Shown here: piece by piece, positions 16,140 through 24,602 of the stretch
Position numbering within the stretch: the stretch's first letter is position 1
How the letters are laid out: the number at the start of each line of letters is the position of its first letter
Source of the DNA: CBDHGY01 sp965263325
GTDB taxonomy: Bacteria > Pseudomonadota > Alphaproteobacteria > Caulobacterales > Hyphomonadaceae
Reading direction: 5' to 3'
Length of the DNA stretch: 64,000 nucleotides
Assembly (NCBI GenBank): GCA_965263325.1
Contig: CBDHGY010000002.1
Coordinates: forward strand, 2,852,001 to 2,916,000
Position numbers and translations under genes: made by a program
Notes under the pieces: generated by a model
The model's input: only the letters and a program-made list of their open reading frames with translations
What the model was told of the DNA's origin: nothing
Databases searched by the model: none

Positions 16140-19055
16140 CTAAACGAACAAGTCAGCGATTGTGAACCACTCTTGCGCGCCACGGAACCATACGCCATCG
16201 ATCTCCGTTAGGGTGTCTGTACCGATAAGGTCTCCTGTTACGGTAACTGTTCCATCTGAGTTTTCAGTGAAGGTGTAATCTGAGGCGCTTCCGGCCAAAC
16301 TAAGCTCGTCATACGATCCAGCAGTCCCGATGATTTCATCGTCACCGAGCGATCCGCGAAATACATCACGCCCGCCACTTCCTATTATCGTATCCACGCC
16401 ATCTGTGCCATAAAGCACGTCGTCGCCAATGGTGCCTTCGATCAGGTTCGGTCTAAGCTCAAGAACATCCTCGATTCGAAACCACTCCTGCGCGCCTCGG
16501 AACCAAACACCATCAATGTCCGTAAGCGTGTCTGTGCCAATGAGTTCGCCGGTTACTGTAAATGTACCGTCTTCATTCTCACGGAATACATAATCGGACA
16601 CACTACCAGCTAGGCTGAGCTCTTCGTAAGACCCAGAAGTGCCAATGATGTCATCATCGCCAAGCGATCCGCGGAATACATCACGACCTCCGTTTCCAAT
16701 CATGACATCAGATCCGTCAGTTCCATAAAGGATATCATCACCGGCGGTGCCCTCGATATGGTTTCTGCTCGAGTCAAAAAGGTCCTCAACACGCGCCCAA
16801 TCTTTCGAGCCACGGAACCATACGCCATCGATCTCCGTTAGGGTGTCTGTACCGATAAGATCTCCTGTTACGGTAACTGTTCCATCTGAGTTTTCAGTGA
16901 AGGTGTAGTCTGAGGCGCTTCCGGCCAAACTAAGCTCGTCATACGATCCAGCAGTCCCGATGATTTCATCGTCACCGAGCGATCCGCGAAATACATCACG
17001 CCCGCCATTTCCTATCATCGTGTCCACGTCATCTGTGCCATAAAGCACGTCGTCGCCCACGGTGCCTTCGATTAGATTGGAGACTGGCTGAACAAGATTT
17101 AGCGCAGCGCTACCAATTGTGTTCTCTAATCCGTCACTGACCCGATAACTGAAGACCACATCTCCAGCATCATTCTCACCAGGAGTGAATGTCCAAGTTC
17201 CGTCTTTATTATCTACCAAATTTCCTGTCGATGCATTGAGTGCAAATACGAACAAGTCATCGCCTTCAAGATCTGTAGCGTTCTCCAACAAGTCGGTTTC
17301 TGAAATTACTAAGCTCGAACCAGTTTGAGCTTCGCCTAGGTCCACACTTTCGCCTATCGTGGGAGCCTCATTTTCTGGAGCAAGCTCGATCACAAAAACG
17401 CCATCGTTAGGATTGTTAAACCCTTCCGAATTCAAAAAGAGATATTTGCCGTCGTCAGAAATCTCAATCCTGTCGATTCCACTTTCGGTGGCTAAATCGG
17501 CGGTAACAACAAAAACCTTCAACTCCTCAAGAGTGCTTGTTTCGAATACCCTTAGGGTGTTGTCATACCAATTGTAGATAAGCCGACCGTCAGGAGAGAA
17601 CTCTTTGGCACCCACAGCTTCGCCGCCGGTGAGCGATGTTAATTCACCCACTACGTTCCCGGAAAAGTCGATCAGCGTTGAGCCGTAACTGAATAATCCA
17701 ACTTCGGAGTTGATCGCATTCAGTCCGAAATTGAATTGTGGAACATCGAATTGAAAGTTACTTCCCGAGAAGATGGTGTCACCAACTGCTGCCGAGTATA
17801 TATGAAATTCTTCTGATTGAGTCAGTTCAGTGATCAATACATACTCGCCATCGAAGGAAGTTTCGAAGTTTGAGTTCATCCGCCATTCGTTTCGGAACAC
17901 TGTAGTCAATGTAGCACCCAATTCGACAGGGTTTTCCGAAAGTGCATCAAAGCTAAAAACTGGTGTCCAGGCAGAGCCGAGAAAATCATTTGAAGTAAAT
18001 AGCAATCCATTGGCGTCAACGAACAAATCATAAGTGCCGCGAACACCGTCGCTTACTTGATAGGTGATTGTTTCTACAGTGCTTGTGGCTAAATCTATTC
18101 GATGCCATCGAGCATCATATATTCCGTCAAATTCATCTCCGGAAACATAGGTTACTTCTCTTTGCGCAACGAACAGTGTGCTACCGTCTTGGCTAAGTGC
18201 TAAGCCATTTACATCTCCGCCAAGTACAAGTGGATCGAGTAAGAAGCCCTCTTCGACATCATATCTTATTATTGTGCCGAGGCTCGTGGTTGCGTAGAAA
18301 ATGCCGTCAGCATCATTGTACACAAAATTACGAATATCTTCGGAGGGGATCGCAAGTACTTCTTGATTTGTGATCCCTAAACCTTCCTCAATTCCAAGCG
18401 TGTAGTTTACTGGTGCGAACTGCGAAAAATTATCATCCAGTTCGCCAATCTGTACATAGAGCGTTTCATCACTTCGTGGAGTATACTCGAGCGTTCCATC
18501 CGTATCGAATGATCCACGCTGGTATCCATTCTCATTGACTAATCTAATGTCGACATTGAACGGAGAAATTTCTGCATTTTCAAATGAGACACCTAAGAAA
18601 TACGTCGCTCCTCGTTTTAGATCGACAGCAATCCAATCTTGATCGGCGCTCACTTCAAGCGAGCCGCTCAGTGTATTGCCAATAGTGAGCGTTCCTGCAG
18701 TTTCAGGTGCGCTGCCTAAATCATCCTCAAAATCAGAAATCGAAAGCGAATAATTGGCTGGGTAACTTGAAGGGCCCGGCAAACCGAAATCGAATAGTAT
18801 AGTGGAGCTATCGGGTGCCGTGAAAACGAATTCGTTCGCGGTGCTTTCTCTTTGAAGGACTACATCGCCAATATCGTTTCTAATCACATACGTAATAGCA
18901 ATTGAAGTCTGGACATCGACATCAAAAATGTAAGACTTCCCAGCTATAACGTCGAGAGCAAACCAATCTCTATCGGTACCTGGGGACAATTCCGAACTAA
19001 TCGTTTCGCCAACATTAATTGGTTGCGCGGTCTCAACTGTATCGCCAATATCCAT
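16140..19055 (-). CDS. Large RTX-like secreted protein with PPC, beta-propeller and Ig-like domains
   Basis: 971 residues from the ATG at 19053-19055, which has GGGGAGA upstream; a TTG five codons earlier is weaker. Residues about 1-215 hold two PPC-like domains (DRDWFALDV, DQDWIAVDL). About 230-560 is a beta-propeller-like series (DGSTLFVAQ, SPDGRLIYNW, SDDGKYLFLN). About 565-655 is a cadherin/Ig-like repeat (GDDLFVF...DGTWTFTPGENDAGDVVFSYRVSDG). Then come three 105-residue units with GDD/GGRD RTX-type calcium loops. No Sec signal is present, so type I secretion is likely from family knowledge, but no transporter genes are nearby. The gene is visibly AT-richer than neighbouring housekeeping genes. 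Confidence 0.8.
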   Translation of the reverse strand: MDIGDTVETAQPINVGETISSELSPGTDRDWFALDVIAGKSYIFDVDVQTSIAITYVIRNDIGDVVLQRESTANEFVFTAPDSSTILFDFGLPGPSSYPANYSLSISDFEDDLGSAPETAGTLTIGNTLSGSLEVSADQDWIAVDLKRGATYFLGVSFENAEISPFNVDIRLVNENGYQRGSFDTDGTLEYTPRSDETLYVQIGELDDNFSQFAPVNYTLGIEEGLGITNQEVLAIPSEDIRNFVYNDADGIFYATTSLGTIIRYDVEEGFLLDPLVLGGDVNGLALSQDGSTLFVAQREVTYVSGDEFDGIYDARWHRIDLATSTVETITYQVSDGVRGTYDLFVDANGLLFTSNDFLGSAWTPVFSFDALSENPVELGATLTTVFRNEWRMNSNFETSFDGEYVLITELTQSEEFHIYSAAVGDTIFSGSNFQFDVPQFNFGLNAINSEVGLFSYGSTLIDFSGNVVGELTSLTGGEAVGAKEFSPDGRLIYNWYDNTLRVFETSTLEELKVFVVTADLATESGIDRIEISDDGKYLFLNSEGFNNPNDGVFVIELAPENEAPTIGESVDLGEAQTGSSLVISETDLLENATDLEGDDLFVFALNASTGNLVDNKDGTWTFTPGENDAGDVVFSYRVSDGLENTIGSAALNLVQPVSNLIEGTVGDDVLYGTDDVDTMIGNGGRDVFRGSLGDDEIIGTAGSYDELSLAGSASDYTFTENSDGTVTVTGDLIGTDTLTEIDGVWFRGSKDWARVEDLFDSSRNHIEGTAGDDILYGTDGSDVMIGNGGRDVFRGSLGDDDIIGTSGSYEELSLAGSVSDYVFRENEDGTFTVTGELIGTDTLTDIDGVWFRGAQEWFRIEDVLELRPNLIEGTIGDDVLYGTDGVDTIIGSGGRDVFRGSLGDDEIIGTAGSYDELSLAGSASDYTFTENSDGTVTVTGDLIGTDTLTEIDGVWFRGAQEWFTIADLFV
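16143..17078 (-). repeat. Three 315-base tandem repeats in the RTX gene
   Basis: Unit 1 is 17078-16764, unit 2 is 16763-16449 and unit 3 is 16448-16143 (102 codons, cut by the stop). Units 1 and 3 differ by only about two bases over a 200-base stretch, while unit 2 is clearly diverged from both. Each begins N-(L/H)-IEGT-GDD and ends with a GVWFRG motif and an acidic tail. Confidence 0.9.
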
Positions 19056-19380
19056 TAACCATCTCCCCAAGTCCTACTCCACTATAAAGGGATTAGTGAT
19101 CCACAGCAGCGACCACAAGTCGAGTCGCGTCAGAGGCGATTGATGTACTGGTGAGCTGTTGGCAGCGGCTTACTTAAACCACGAGAGAGCACCTGCCAGC
19201 CCGGCCAAAATTAAATCTCTTGTGTGTCGCATTATAGAATATTGAGACATTCCGTTTCCTCTTCATGGTGTCCACTTCTGGCGATTCCCTGCCGCTCGCT
19301 GCTGCGTGGCGACTGTCCCATGATCCGTGCGACGCGTTCATTCTCTTGACCCACCGCGCGCCGCGCGCCAAACCCCAATC
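19056..19380. other. Intergenic stretch with no recognised feature
   Basis: About 325 bases between two divergently oriented genes. It must hold both promoters, but no clear boxes, hairpins or small genes were recognised. Confidence 0.4.
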
Positions 19381-20133
19381 ATGAGTATATTGCCGCGTTA
19401 TCTCCGAAATATGGACAAGTCTGCTTTGCGTGCCGTGCTCGCAACGCTCGCTTTGTTTGCGCTGGTGATCGCGATTTTGGTGACAGGCAAGTTCGGAGAC
19501 TTTGTCGACCTTGAGGCATTGCAGCGATCTGTTCAGAGTTTTGCAGACAGCCCATGGGGCTTGCCATTCCTGATCTTCGTTTTCTGTGTTTCTGCCTTTA
19601 TTGGCGTGCCGCAATTTGCGCTCATCGCAGGCGCGGTCGCGGCGTTTGGTCCATGGCAAGGCGCGCTCTTCAGTTGGATCGCGACTTTGGTATCTGGCGC
19701 ATTGACGTTCTGGCTTGGCCGGATCGCTGGCGAGGAGACGTTTCGGCGTTATGCGGGCAACTCCGCGCAGCGCATGTCCGGCTTTATTGGGCGTAACGCC
19801 TTTGCGGCAAGCGCGATTGTTCGCAACGTTCCGACAGGGCCCTTCATCGTTGTGAATATGGGGTTTGGCGTGATCGGTGCGTCATTCCTCGCATTCTGGG
19901 GCGGTATGGCGCTTGGTATCATTCCAAAGATTGCTGTCGTGACATTCCTCGGCGAAAGCCTGGGCCAGGCGATCAGCGGCAATCCGATTATTGCGGTTCT
20001 GGCCGCCTTGGCGGCAGGTCTGGTCTGGCTTGCGCTTATGCTGTTTGCCCGTCGCCGAATTGCCACGCCGGGGCAATCTGTTTCTGAAACGGGCGATATT
20101 CCGGTTGACAGTTCGGATGTTCCAGCAGAATAG
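19381..20133 (+). CDS. TVP38/TMEM64 (SNARE-associated/DedA-like) membrane protein
   Basis: About 250 residues with six or so hydrophobic helices. The central segment (GVPQFALIAGAVAAFGPWQGALFSW, then RNVPTGPFIVVNMGFG) fits the VTT/TVP38 domain shared with DedA proteins, thought to move or scramble lipids or support membrane homeostasis. The start is uncertain: ATG at 19381 or 19411, neither with a strong ribosome site; a longer form from 19327 has a non-family head. The C-terminal tail is acidic. Confidence 0.8.
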   Translation: MSILPRYLRNMDKSALRAVLATLALFALVIAILVTGKFGDFVDLEALQRSVQSFADSPWGLPFLIFVFCVSAFIGVPQFALIAGAVAAFGPWQGALFSWIATLVSGALTFWLGRIAGEETFRRYAGNSAQRMSGFIGRNAFAASAIVRNVPTGPFIVVNMGFGVIGASFLAFWGGMALGIIPKIAVVTFLGESLGQAISGNPIIAVLAALAAGLVWLALMLFARRRIATPGQSVSETGDIPVDSSDVPAE

Positions 20134-20140
20134 TTAGGCC

Positions 20141-20203
20141 ATGCGCAAGTTCTTGCCTCTGCTATTGCTTAGCGGCCCCTGGTCGCTCAACGCTCGCCGG
20201 TAA
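20141..20203 (+). CDS. Leucine-rich leader peptide upstream of leuA
   Basis: A 20-residue frame, ATG at 20141 and TAA at 20201, with the core FLPLLLLSGPWSL. Six of 20 codons are Leu and use different codons (TTG, CTG, CTA, TTG, CTT, CTC), four of them in a row. It lies 70 bases before leuA in the leuA direction and is followed by pairing segments. This is the layout of classical ribosome-mediated attenuation, where scarce Leu-tRNA stalls the ribosome and changes RNA folding. The ribosome site (AGG) is only moderate. Confidence 0.75.
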   Translation: MRKFLPLLLLSGPWSLNARR

Positions 20204-20226
20204 ATATCCGGCTTGGTGGCCAGGGG
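20174..20226 (+). promoter_or_regulatory. Putative leuA attenuator hairpins
   Basis: CCCCTGG (20176-20182) can pair with CCAGGGG (20220-20226), and GCCGG (20196-20200) with CCGGC (20208-20212). The first arm lies within the leader peptide just after its Leu codons, where a stalled ribosome would mask it. No run of T follows, so the exact terminator form is unresolved. Confidence 0.5.
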
Positions 20227-20273
20227 ATATATCGACTTTCGACTGACGCTCTCCCGATAACAGGCCGCACCTC

Positions 20274-21812
20274 ATGACATCCTCAAAAGATCAAATTGTA
20301 ATTTTCGACACAACCATGCGCGATGGCGAACAATCGCCCGGCGCATCCATGACGCTTCGTGAAAAGCTGGAGCTCGCAGACCTGCTTGAGGATATGGGCG
20401 TTGATATCATTGAAGCCGGGTTTCCAGCAGCGTCCGCCGGAGACCTTGAGGCTGTGAGCGAGATTGCAAAACGCGCAAAGAATTCAGTGATCTGCGGCCT
20501 CGCGCGTTCGACGCCTGGCGATATCGAAGCCTGCGCAGACGCGATCAGGCATGCTGAGCGCGGACGTATTCACACCTTCATCTCGACCAGCCCGGTGCAT
20601 ATGAAGCACAAGCTCAAAATGGGAGCGAACGCCGTGCTTGAAGCGGTTGGCCGCTCGGTGACGCAAGCGCGTCAGCACACAGATGACGTTGAATGGAGCC
20701 CGGAAGATGCCACCCGCACTGAATGGGAGTTCCTCGTAAAATGCTGCGACGCAGCCATTGCGGCAGGCGCGACCACGATAAACATTCCAGACACCGTGGG
20801 GTATTCGCACCCGGAAGAATATGGCGCACTCATCCGGCGTCTCATCGAAACCATCCCGGACTCTGATAAAGTCATTTGGTCCACTCACTGCCATAATGAT
20901 CTTGGTTTGGCGGTCGCAAACTCCCTTGCCGGTGTCTCAAATGGTGCGCGCCAAGTAGAGTGCACGATCAATGGGCTAGGCGAGCGGGCAGGAAATGCCG
21001 CGCTTGAAGAAGTGGTGATGGCATTGCGTGTGCGCGGTGATACGCTGCCTTACGAGTGCAGTGTCGTGCCTAAACATTTCAATCGCGCGTCCAATATGGT
21101 CAGCCGGATCACAGGTTTTCCGGTTCAGTACAATAAGGCGATCGTCGGAAAGAATGCCTTTGCGCACGAGAGCGGTATTCACCAAGATGGCATGCTGAAA
21201 AATGCCGAGACCTACGAGATCATGAAGCCGGAAGATGTCGGAGTTTCGAAAACCAGCCTTGTAATGGGTAAGCATTCTGGTCGCCACGCGTTTCGCGATA
21301 AGCTCGAAAGTCTTGGATATGAGCTGGATAAGGACGCTCTGAACGATGCTTTCAAGCGCTTCAAGGATCTCGCCGATAAGAAGAAACATGTTTTCGATGA
21401 TGATATCGCCGCTTTGGTCGATGATCAGCTGATTGCGGATGGGCAGCGCATCAGCTTCAAGCGACTGCGCGTGGTCGCAGGTTCCGATGGTCCTCAAACC
21501 GCTGAGCTTGATATCGAAGTCGATGGCGACCCAAAAGTTGCCATCGCGCGCGGAAACGGCCCTGTCGATGCGGTGTTCAAAGCGATTCGCGACGCTGTTC
21601 CGCACGTCGCAAAACTCGACCTTTATCAGGTGCATGCGGTGACAGGCGGCACAGATGCGCAAGCAGAAGTGAGCGTAAGGCTGGACGGTGATGGCTTTAA
21701 ATCAACCGGGCGGGCGTCCGATCCTGATACTTTGGTTGCGTCTGCAAAAGCTTACTTAACCGCGCTAAACAAGCTTGAGGCGCGTCGGAAGAAAGCTTCG
21801 AAAGCTGCATAA
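20274..21812 (+). CDS. leuA: 2-Isopropylmalate synthase
   Basis: 512 residues, the usual length. It catalyses the first committed step of leucine synthesis, joining acetyl-CoA and 2-oxoisovalerate. The HMGL-like TIM barrel shows FDTTMRDGEQSPGA at residues 10-23 (catalytic Arg/Asp), HCHNDLGLAVANS and GLGERAGNAALEE; the metal-binding HxH is present. A linker with HESGIHQDGMLKN leads to the C-terminal LeuA allosteric domain (about 375-500) that senses leucine. It is likely controlled by the leader peptide upstream. The ATG at 20274 lacks a strong Shine-Dalgarno. Confidence 0.97.
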   Translation: MTSSKDQIVIFDTTMRDGEQSPGASMTLREKLELADLLEDMGVDIIEAGFPAASAGDLEAVSEIAKRAKNSVICGLARSTPGDIEACADAIRHAERGRIHTFISTSPVHMKHKLKMGANAVLEAVGRSVTQARQHTDDVEWSPEDATRTEWEFLVKCCDAAIAAGATTINIPDTVGYSHPEEYGALIRRLIETIPDSDKVIWSTHCHNDLGLAVANSLAGVSNGARQVECTINGLGERAGNAALEEVVMALRVRGDTLPYECSVVPKHFNRASNMVSRITGFPVQYNKAIVGKNAFAHESGIHQDGMLKNAETYEIMKPEDVGVSKTSLVMGKHSGRHAFRDKLESLGYELDKDALNDAFKRFKDLADKKKHVFDDDIAALVDDQLIADGQRISFKRLRVVAGSDGPQTAELDIEVDGDPKVAIARGNGPVDAVFKAIRDAVPHVAKLDLYQVHAVTGGTDAQAEVSVRLDGDGFKSTGRASDPDTLVASAKAYLTALNKLEARRKKASKAA

Positions 21813-22101
21813 AACGAGCTGAAAATTGCGAAATTGGGGGTTTTTGGGTCGAATTACTGCGATTTCAAACTCTTGAGATCAGGCTGCGCTCAAGCATGGA
21901 GGTTTCTGTTTTTTTCGGTGCCAAATATATTGGATTCCTTGAGGAAATCGGACAGTCGGAACGGTGCGTTCCATAATAACTCAGATACGAACTTGCATTA
22001 ATCAAATGTAAACGCCAGTAAGTTACAAGGCTGGTATGTTCAATCCAATGCGTGACGACCTTGGGGGGTCGTGGGCGCGCTAGAAAAGCGACGTACAGAT
22101 C

Positions 22102-23145
22102 ATGATTGGCAGCCTTCTTGGCTTTCTGTCGGTTGATATGGCAATCGACCTCGGAACCGCAAACACTCTCGTTTATGTCAAAGGTCAGGGCGTAAAGCTC
22201 GATGAACCCTCTGTGGTTGCCTACATGAATCAGGGCGGGCGAAAGATTGTTTATGCGGTCGGAAAAGACGCAAAATCCATGCTCGGCAAAACGCCGGTGA
22301 ATATGGAAGCGATCCGTCCAATGCGTGACGGTGTCATTGCCGACTTCGAAGTCGCTGAAGAAATGATCAAGCACTTCATCCGCAAAGTGCATAATCGACG
22401 GTTCTCCGTTTCCCCGCTCGTCATTATTTGTGTGCCGAGTTCGGCCACCAGCGTTGAGCGCCGCGCGATCCATCAATCTGCATTGGCTGCAGGCGCACGC
22501 GAAGTGAAGCTCATCGAAGAGCCAATGGCGGCAGCCATTGGTGCAAATCTGCCGATTGAAGATCCGGCAGGATCCATGGTTGTAGATATTGGCGGCGGAA
22601 CGTCAGAGGTTGCAGTTCTGTCTCTCGGGGGCATCGTTTATTCTCGCTCTGTCCGTGTCGGGGGCGATAAAATGGACGAAGCCATTGTTAATTACATGCG
22701 CCGGCAAAAACAGATTCTCGTTGGTGAGATGTCTGCTGAGCGGATCAAGAAGGAAATTGGTACGGCAAAAGCGCCGGCGAATGATGCCGAAGGATCGGTC
22801 ATTACCGTGCGCGGGCGCGGCACAGTCGACGGTGTTCCAAAAGAAGTTGAAATTACCGAGCGCATGGTTGCCGAAGCACTCGCAGAGCCGGTAGACGAAA
22901 TTGTTGAAGCGGTAAAAATTGCGCTTGAAGCCATGCCTCCAGAGCTTGCAGCCGATATCGTTGACCGAGGCATTGTGCTTACGGGCGGCGGCGCGCTGCT
23001 GCGTAATCTCGATACCGTTATTCGCGAGAAGGCTCGCTTGCCCGTTATGATCGCGGAAGATCCACTTAAGTGTGTCGTACTTGGATCTGGAATCGTGCTT
23101 GAGAATTATTCGGTCATGAAGAGCATGCTAGCCGCCGAAGTCTAA
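22102..23145 (+). CDS. mreB: Rod-shape actin homologue MreB
   Basis: 347 residues. Typical MreB start with an amphipathic membrane helix (MIGSLLGFLSVDMAIDLGTANTL), phosphate-1 loop DLGTANT, phosphate-2 DIGGGTSEVAV and adenosine motif TGGGALLRNLD. It polymerises under the inner membrane and guides lateral wall synthesis. It heads a run of five genes in order mreB, mreC, mreD, mrdA, rodA, the standard elongasome operon of alphaproteobacteria. The 290 bases upstream hold its promoter and no gene. Confidence 0.98.
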   Translation: MIGSLLGFLSVDMAIDLGTANTLVYVKGQGVKLDEPSVVAYMNQGGRKIVYAVGKDAKSMLGKTPVNMEAIRPMRDGVIADFEVAEEMIKHFIRKVHNRRFSVSPLVIICVPSSATSVERRAIHQSALAAGAREVKLIEEPMAAAIGANLPIEDPAGSMVVDIGGGTSEVAVLSLGGIVYSRSVRVGGDKMDEAIVNYMRRQKQILVGEMSAERIKKEIGTAKAPANDAEGSVITVRGRGTVDGVPKEVEITERMVAEALAEPVDEIVEAVKIALEAMPPELAADIVDRGIVLTGGGALLRNLDTVIREKARLPVMIAEDPLKCVVLGSGIVLENYSVMKSMLAAEV

Positions 23146-23175
23146 GCGCCGGCGAATAGACGAGAGGGACTAGAA

Positions 23176-24051
23176 TTGGCCCGAGGTAAATCTAGAGGAT
23201 TAGGGAAGCGGCCAATGCGTCGTCTCGGCCTTAGCGTCGCGATTGCAGCTGCGCTCGGTCTTCTCTTGATGCAAACCGCGCCGAGTATTCGTGACTGGTT
23301 CAATCCTGTTCGCTCGATTGCAAGCGATCGGCTTGCCGCAAATGCGAAACCGGGTTTCGTTTCCTGGATCACGGGAAGCAGTAAAAAAGACAAGCAGATT
23401 GCCGAGCTCGAAGAAGAGGTTAAGCAGCTCGAAAGATTCCGGGCTGCGGCGATTTCTATGGCGGAGCGTCTGGAGACCTACGAAGAAATTCTCAACGTAA
23501 TGGGCGAGCCACCGCCGCGCGGCATCACCGCGCGCGTCGCGGCTGAAACAGATGGGCCCTTTGCGGAAACATATCTCGCCAATGCCGGCGCGCGGAATAA
23601 CGTGCGCAATAGCGATATTGCAGTCAATGAGGGCGGTCTCGTGGGGCGCGTCATCCGGGTGGGTGAGCGCTCATCTCGCATTTTGCTCGTGACGGATTTT
23701 AACTCTCGCGTGCCGGTTATGGGTGAGATGTCCGGGCTGCGCGGTATTTTATATGGTGGCCGGGACGGTCTTGGCGTTATTACCGACGTTCCAGAGCGCG
23801 ACGAATTTATTGCGGGCGAGAATATTCTGACGAGCGGCGAGGGCGGAATTTTTCCGCGAGGGATTATAGCGGGGCAGGTCGTTCGACGCGGTGATACCTG
23901 GCGTGTGAAATTCGCCATGACGGATTCGCGCGGCGGATATGTTCGGCTTATCCCGCGCATGGAAATCCCGAAGCCTGAGGATGATCCGGTCCAGGAGCCC
24001 GAAGCAACCCTAGCGGAGGCTGCTGCCAATCCAGAAACGGCAGGTCAGTGA
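23176..24051 (+). CDS. mreC: Rod-shape protein MreC
   Basis: 291 residues from a TTG (23176) with GAGGG upstream. A basic cytoplasmic tail, one transmembrane helix (about 16-36), a coiled coil (KQIAELEEEVKQLERFRAAA, about 70-100) and the MreC beta-barrel domain (about 115-270, GLVGRVIRVGERSSRILLVTD) are visible. MreC links MreB, MreD and PBP2 in the periplasm and activates PBP2. It ends in an acidic Glu/Pro tail and overlaps the mreD start. Confidence 0.95.
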   Translation: MARGKSRGLGKRPMRRLGLSVAIAAALGLLLMQTAPSIRDWFNPVRSIASDRLAANAKPGFVSWITGSSKKDKQIAELEEEVKQLERFRAAAISMAERLETYEEILNVMGEPPPRGITARVAAETDGPFAETYLANAGARNNVRNSDIAVNEGGLVGRVIRVGERSSRILLVTDFNSRVPVMGEMSGLRGILYGGRDGLGVITDVPERDEFIAGENILTSGEGGIFPRGIIAGQVVRRGDTWRVKFAMTDSRGGYVRLIPRMEIPKPEDDPVQEPEATLAEAAANPETAGQ

Positions 24052-24602
24052 TGGCACGCGCAGCGAGGTTTGGTGAGCGGGCGGGAATGTGGTCGCGGAC
24101 TGCGCCAGCAACCCGGCTTGTGATCGGGGCAATTCTCATCATGCTGATTGGGTTTGTCGGCCAGACCCCGAAGTCCGTTTTTGGGTTTCAACTTATCTGG
24201 CCGCATGCGGCTATGCTGGGCGCTGCAGGGTGGGGCATGTCTGGGCACCGGTTTTCGCCCATGGTTGTTCTCATCTTTCTTGGTCTCATTCAGGATGTGA
24301 GTTTTGAGGCAAGCCTTGGGTGTTTTGTGCTCGTGAATTTAGGTGTGTACGGATTATCCGCCTTCGCGGCTGAGAGCCTCGATGTCAGTAATGATCCCGT
24401 CATGCGGGCGATCGTTCCCATCTTCACGATAGCGGTTGGTTTCTTGATCTTGTGGGTGGTGGCCAGCGCGACATCAGGTCAGATGGCAACTGTGCGCCCG
24501 CTTGTCGGTGCGTTTGCGATGACGCTTGGTCTACACTTCCTGCTCGCGCGATTTTTCGATCTCGGCGTGCGTGCGGGTGAACAAATGCGGCGGGGTGGCT
24601 GA
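24051..24602 (+). CDS. mreD: Rod-shape protein MreD
   Basis: 183 residues from the ATG at 24051, which overlaps the mreC stop (TGATG); a GTG one codon earlier is possible. Five or so hydrophobic helices with the MreD-type middle (MVVLIFLGLIQDVSF). It is an inner-membrane partner of MreC. Its TGA overlaps the ATG of mrdA, implying translational coupling. Confidence 0.93.
   Translation: MARAARFGERAGMWSRTAPATRLVIGAILIMLIGFVGQTPKSVFGFQLIWPHAAMLGAAGWGMSGHRFSPMVVLIFLGLIQDVSFEASLGCFVLVNLGVYGLSAFAAESLDVSNDPVMRAIVPIFTIAVGFLILWVVASATSGQMATVRPLVGAFAMTLGLHFLLARFFDLGVRAGEQMRRGG

Noticed and set aside
19174..19659. 161-codon minus-strand frame
   Set aside because: It overlaps the TVP38-like gene antisense and is rich in Arg/His/Gln without any domain pattern; a shadow of the plus-strand gene.
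20976..21662. 228-codon frame antisense to leuA
   Set aside because: The opposite strand encodes a complete, well-conserved LeuA; the antisense frame has no recognisable motif.
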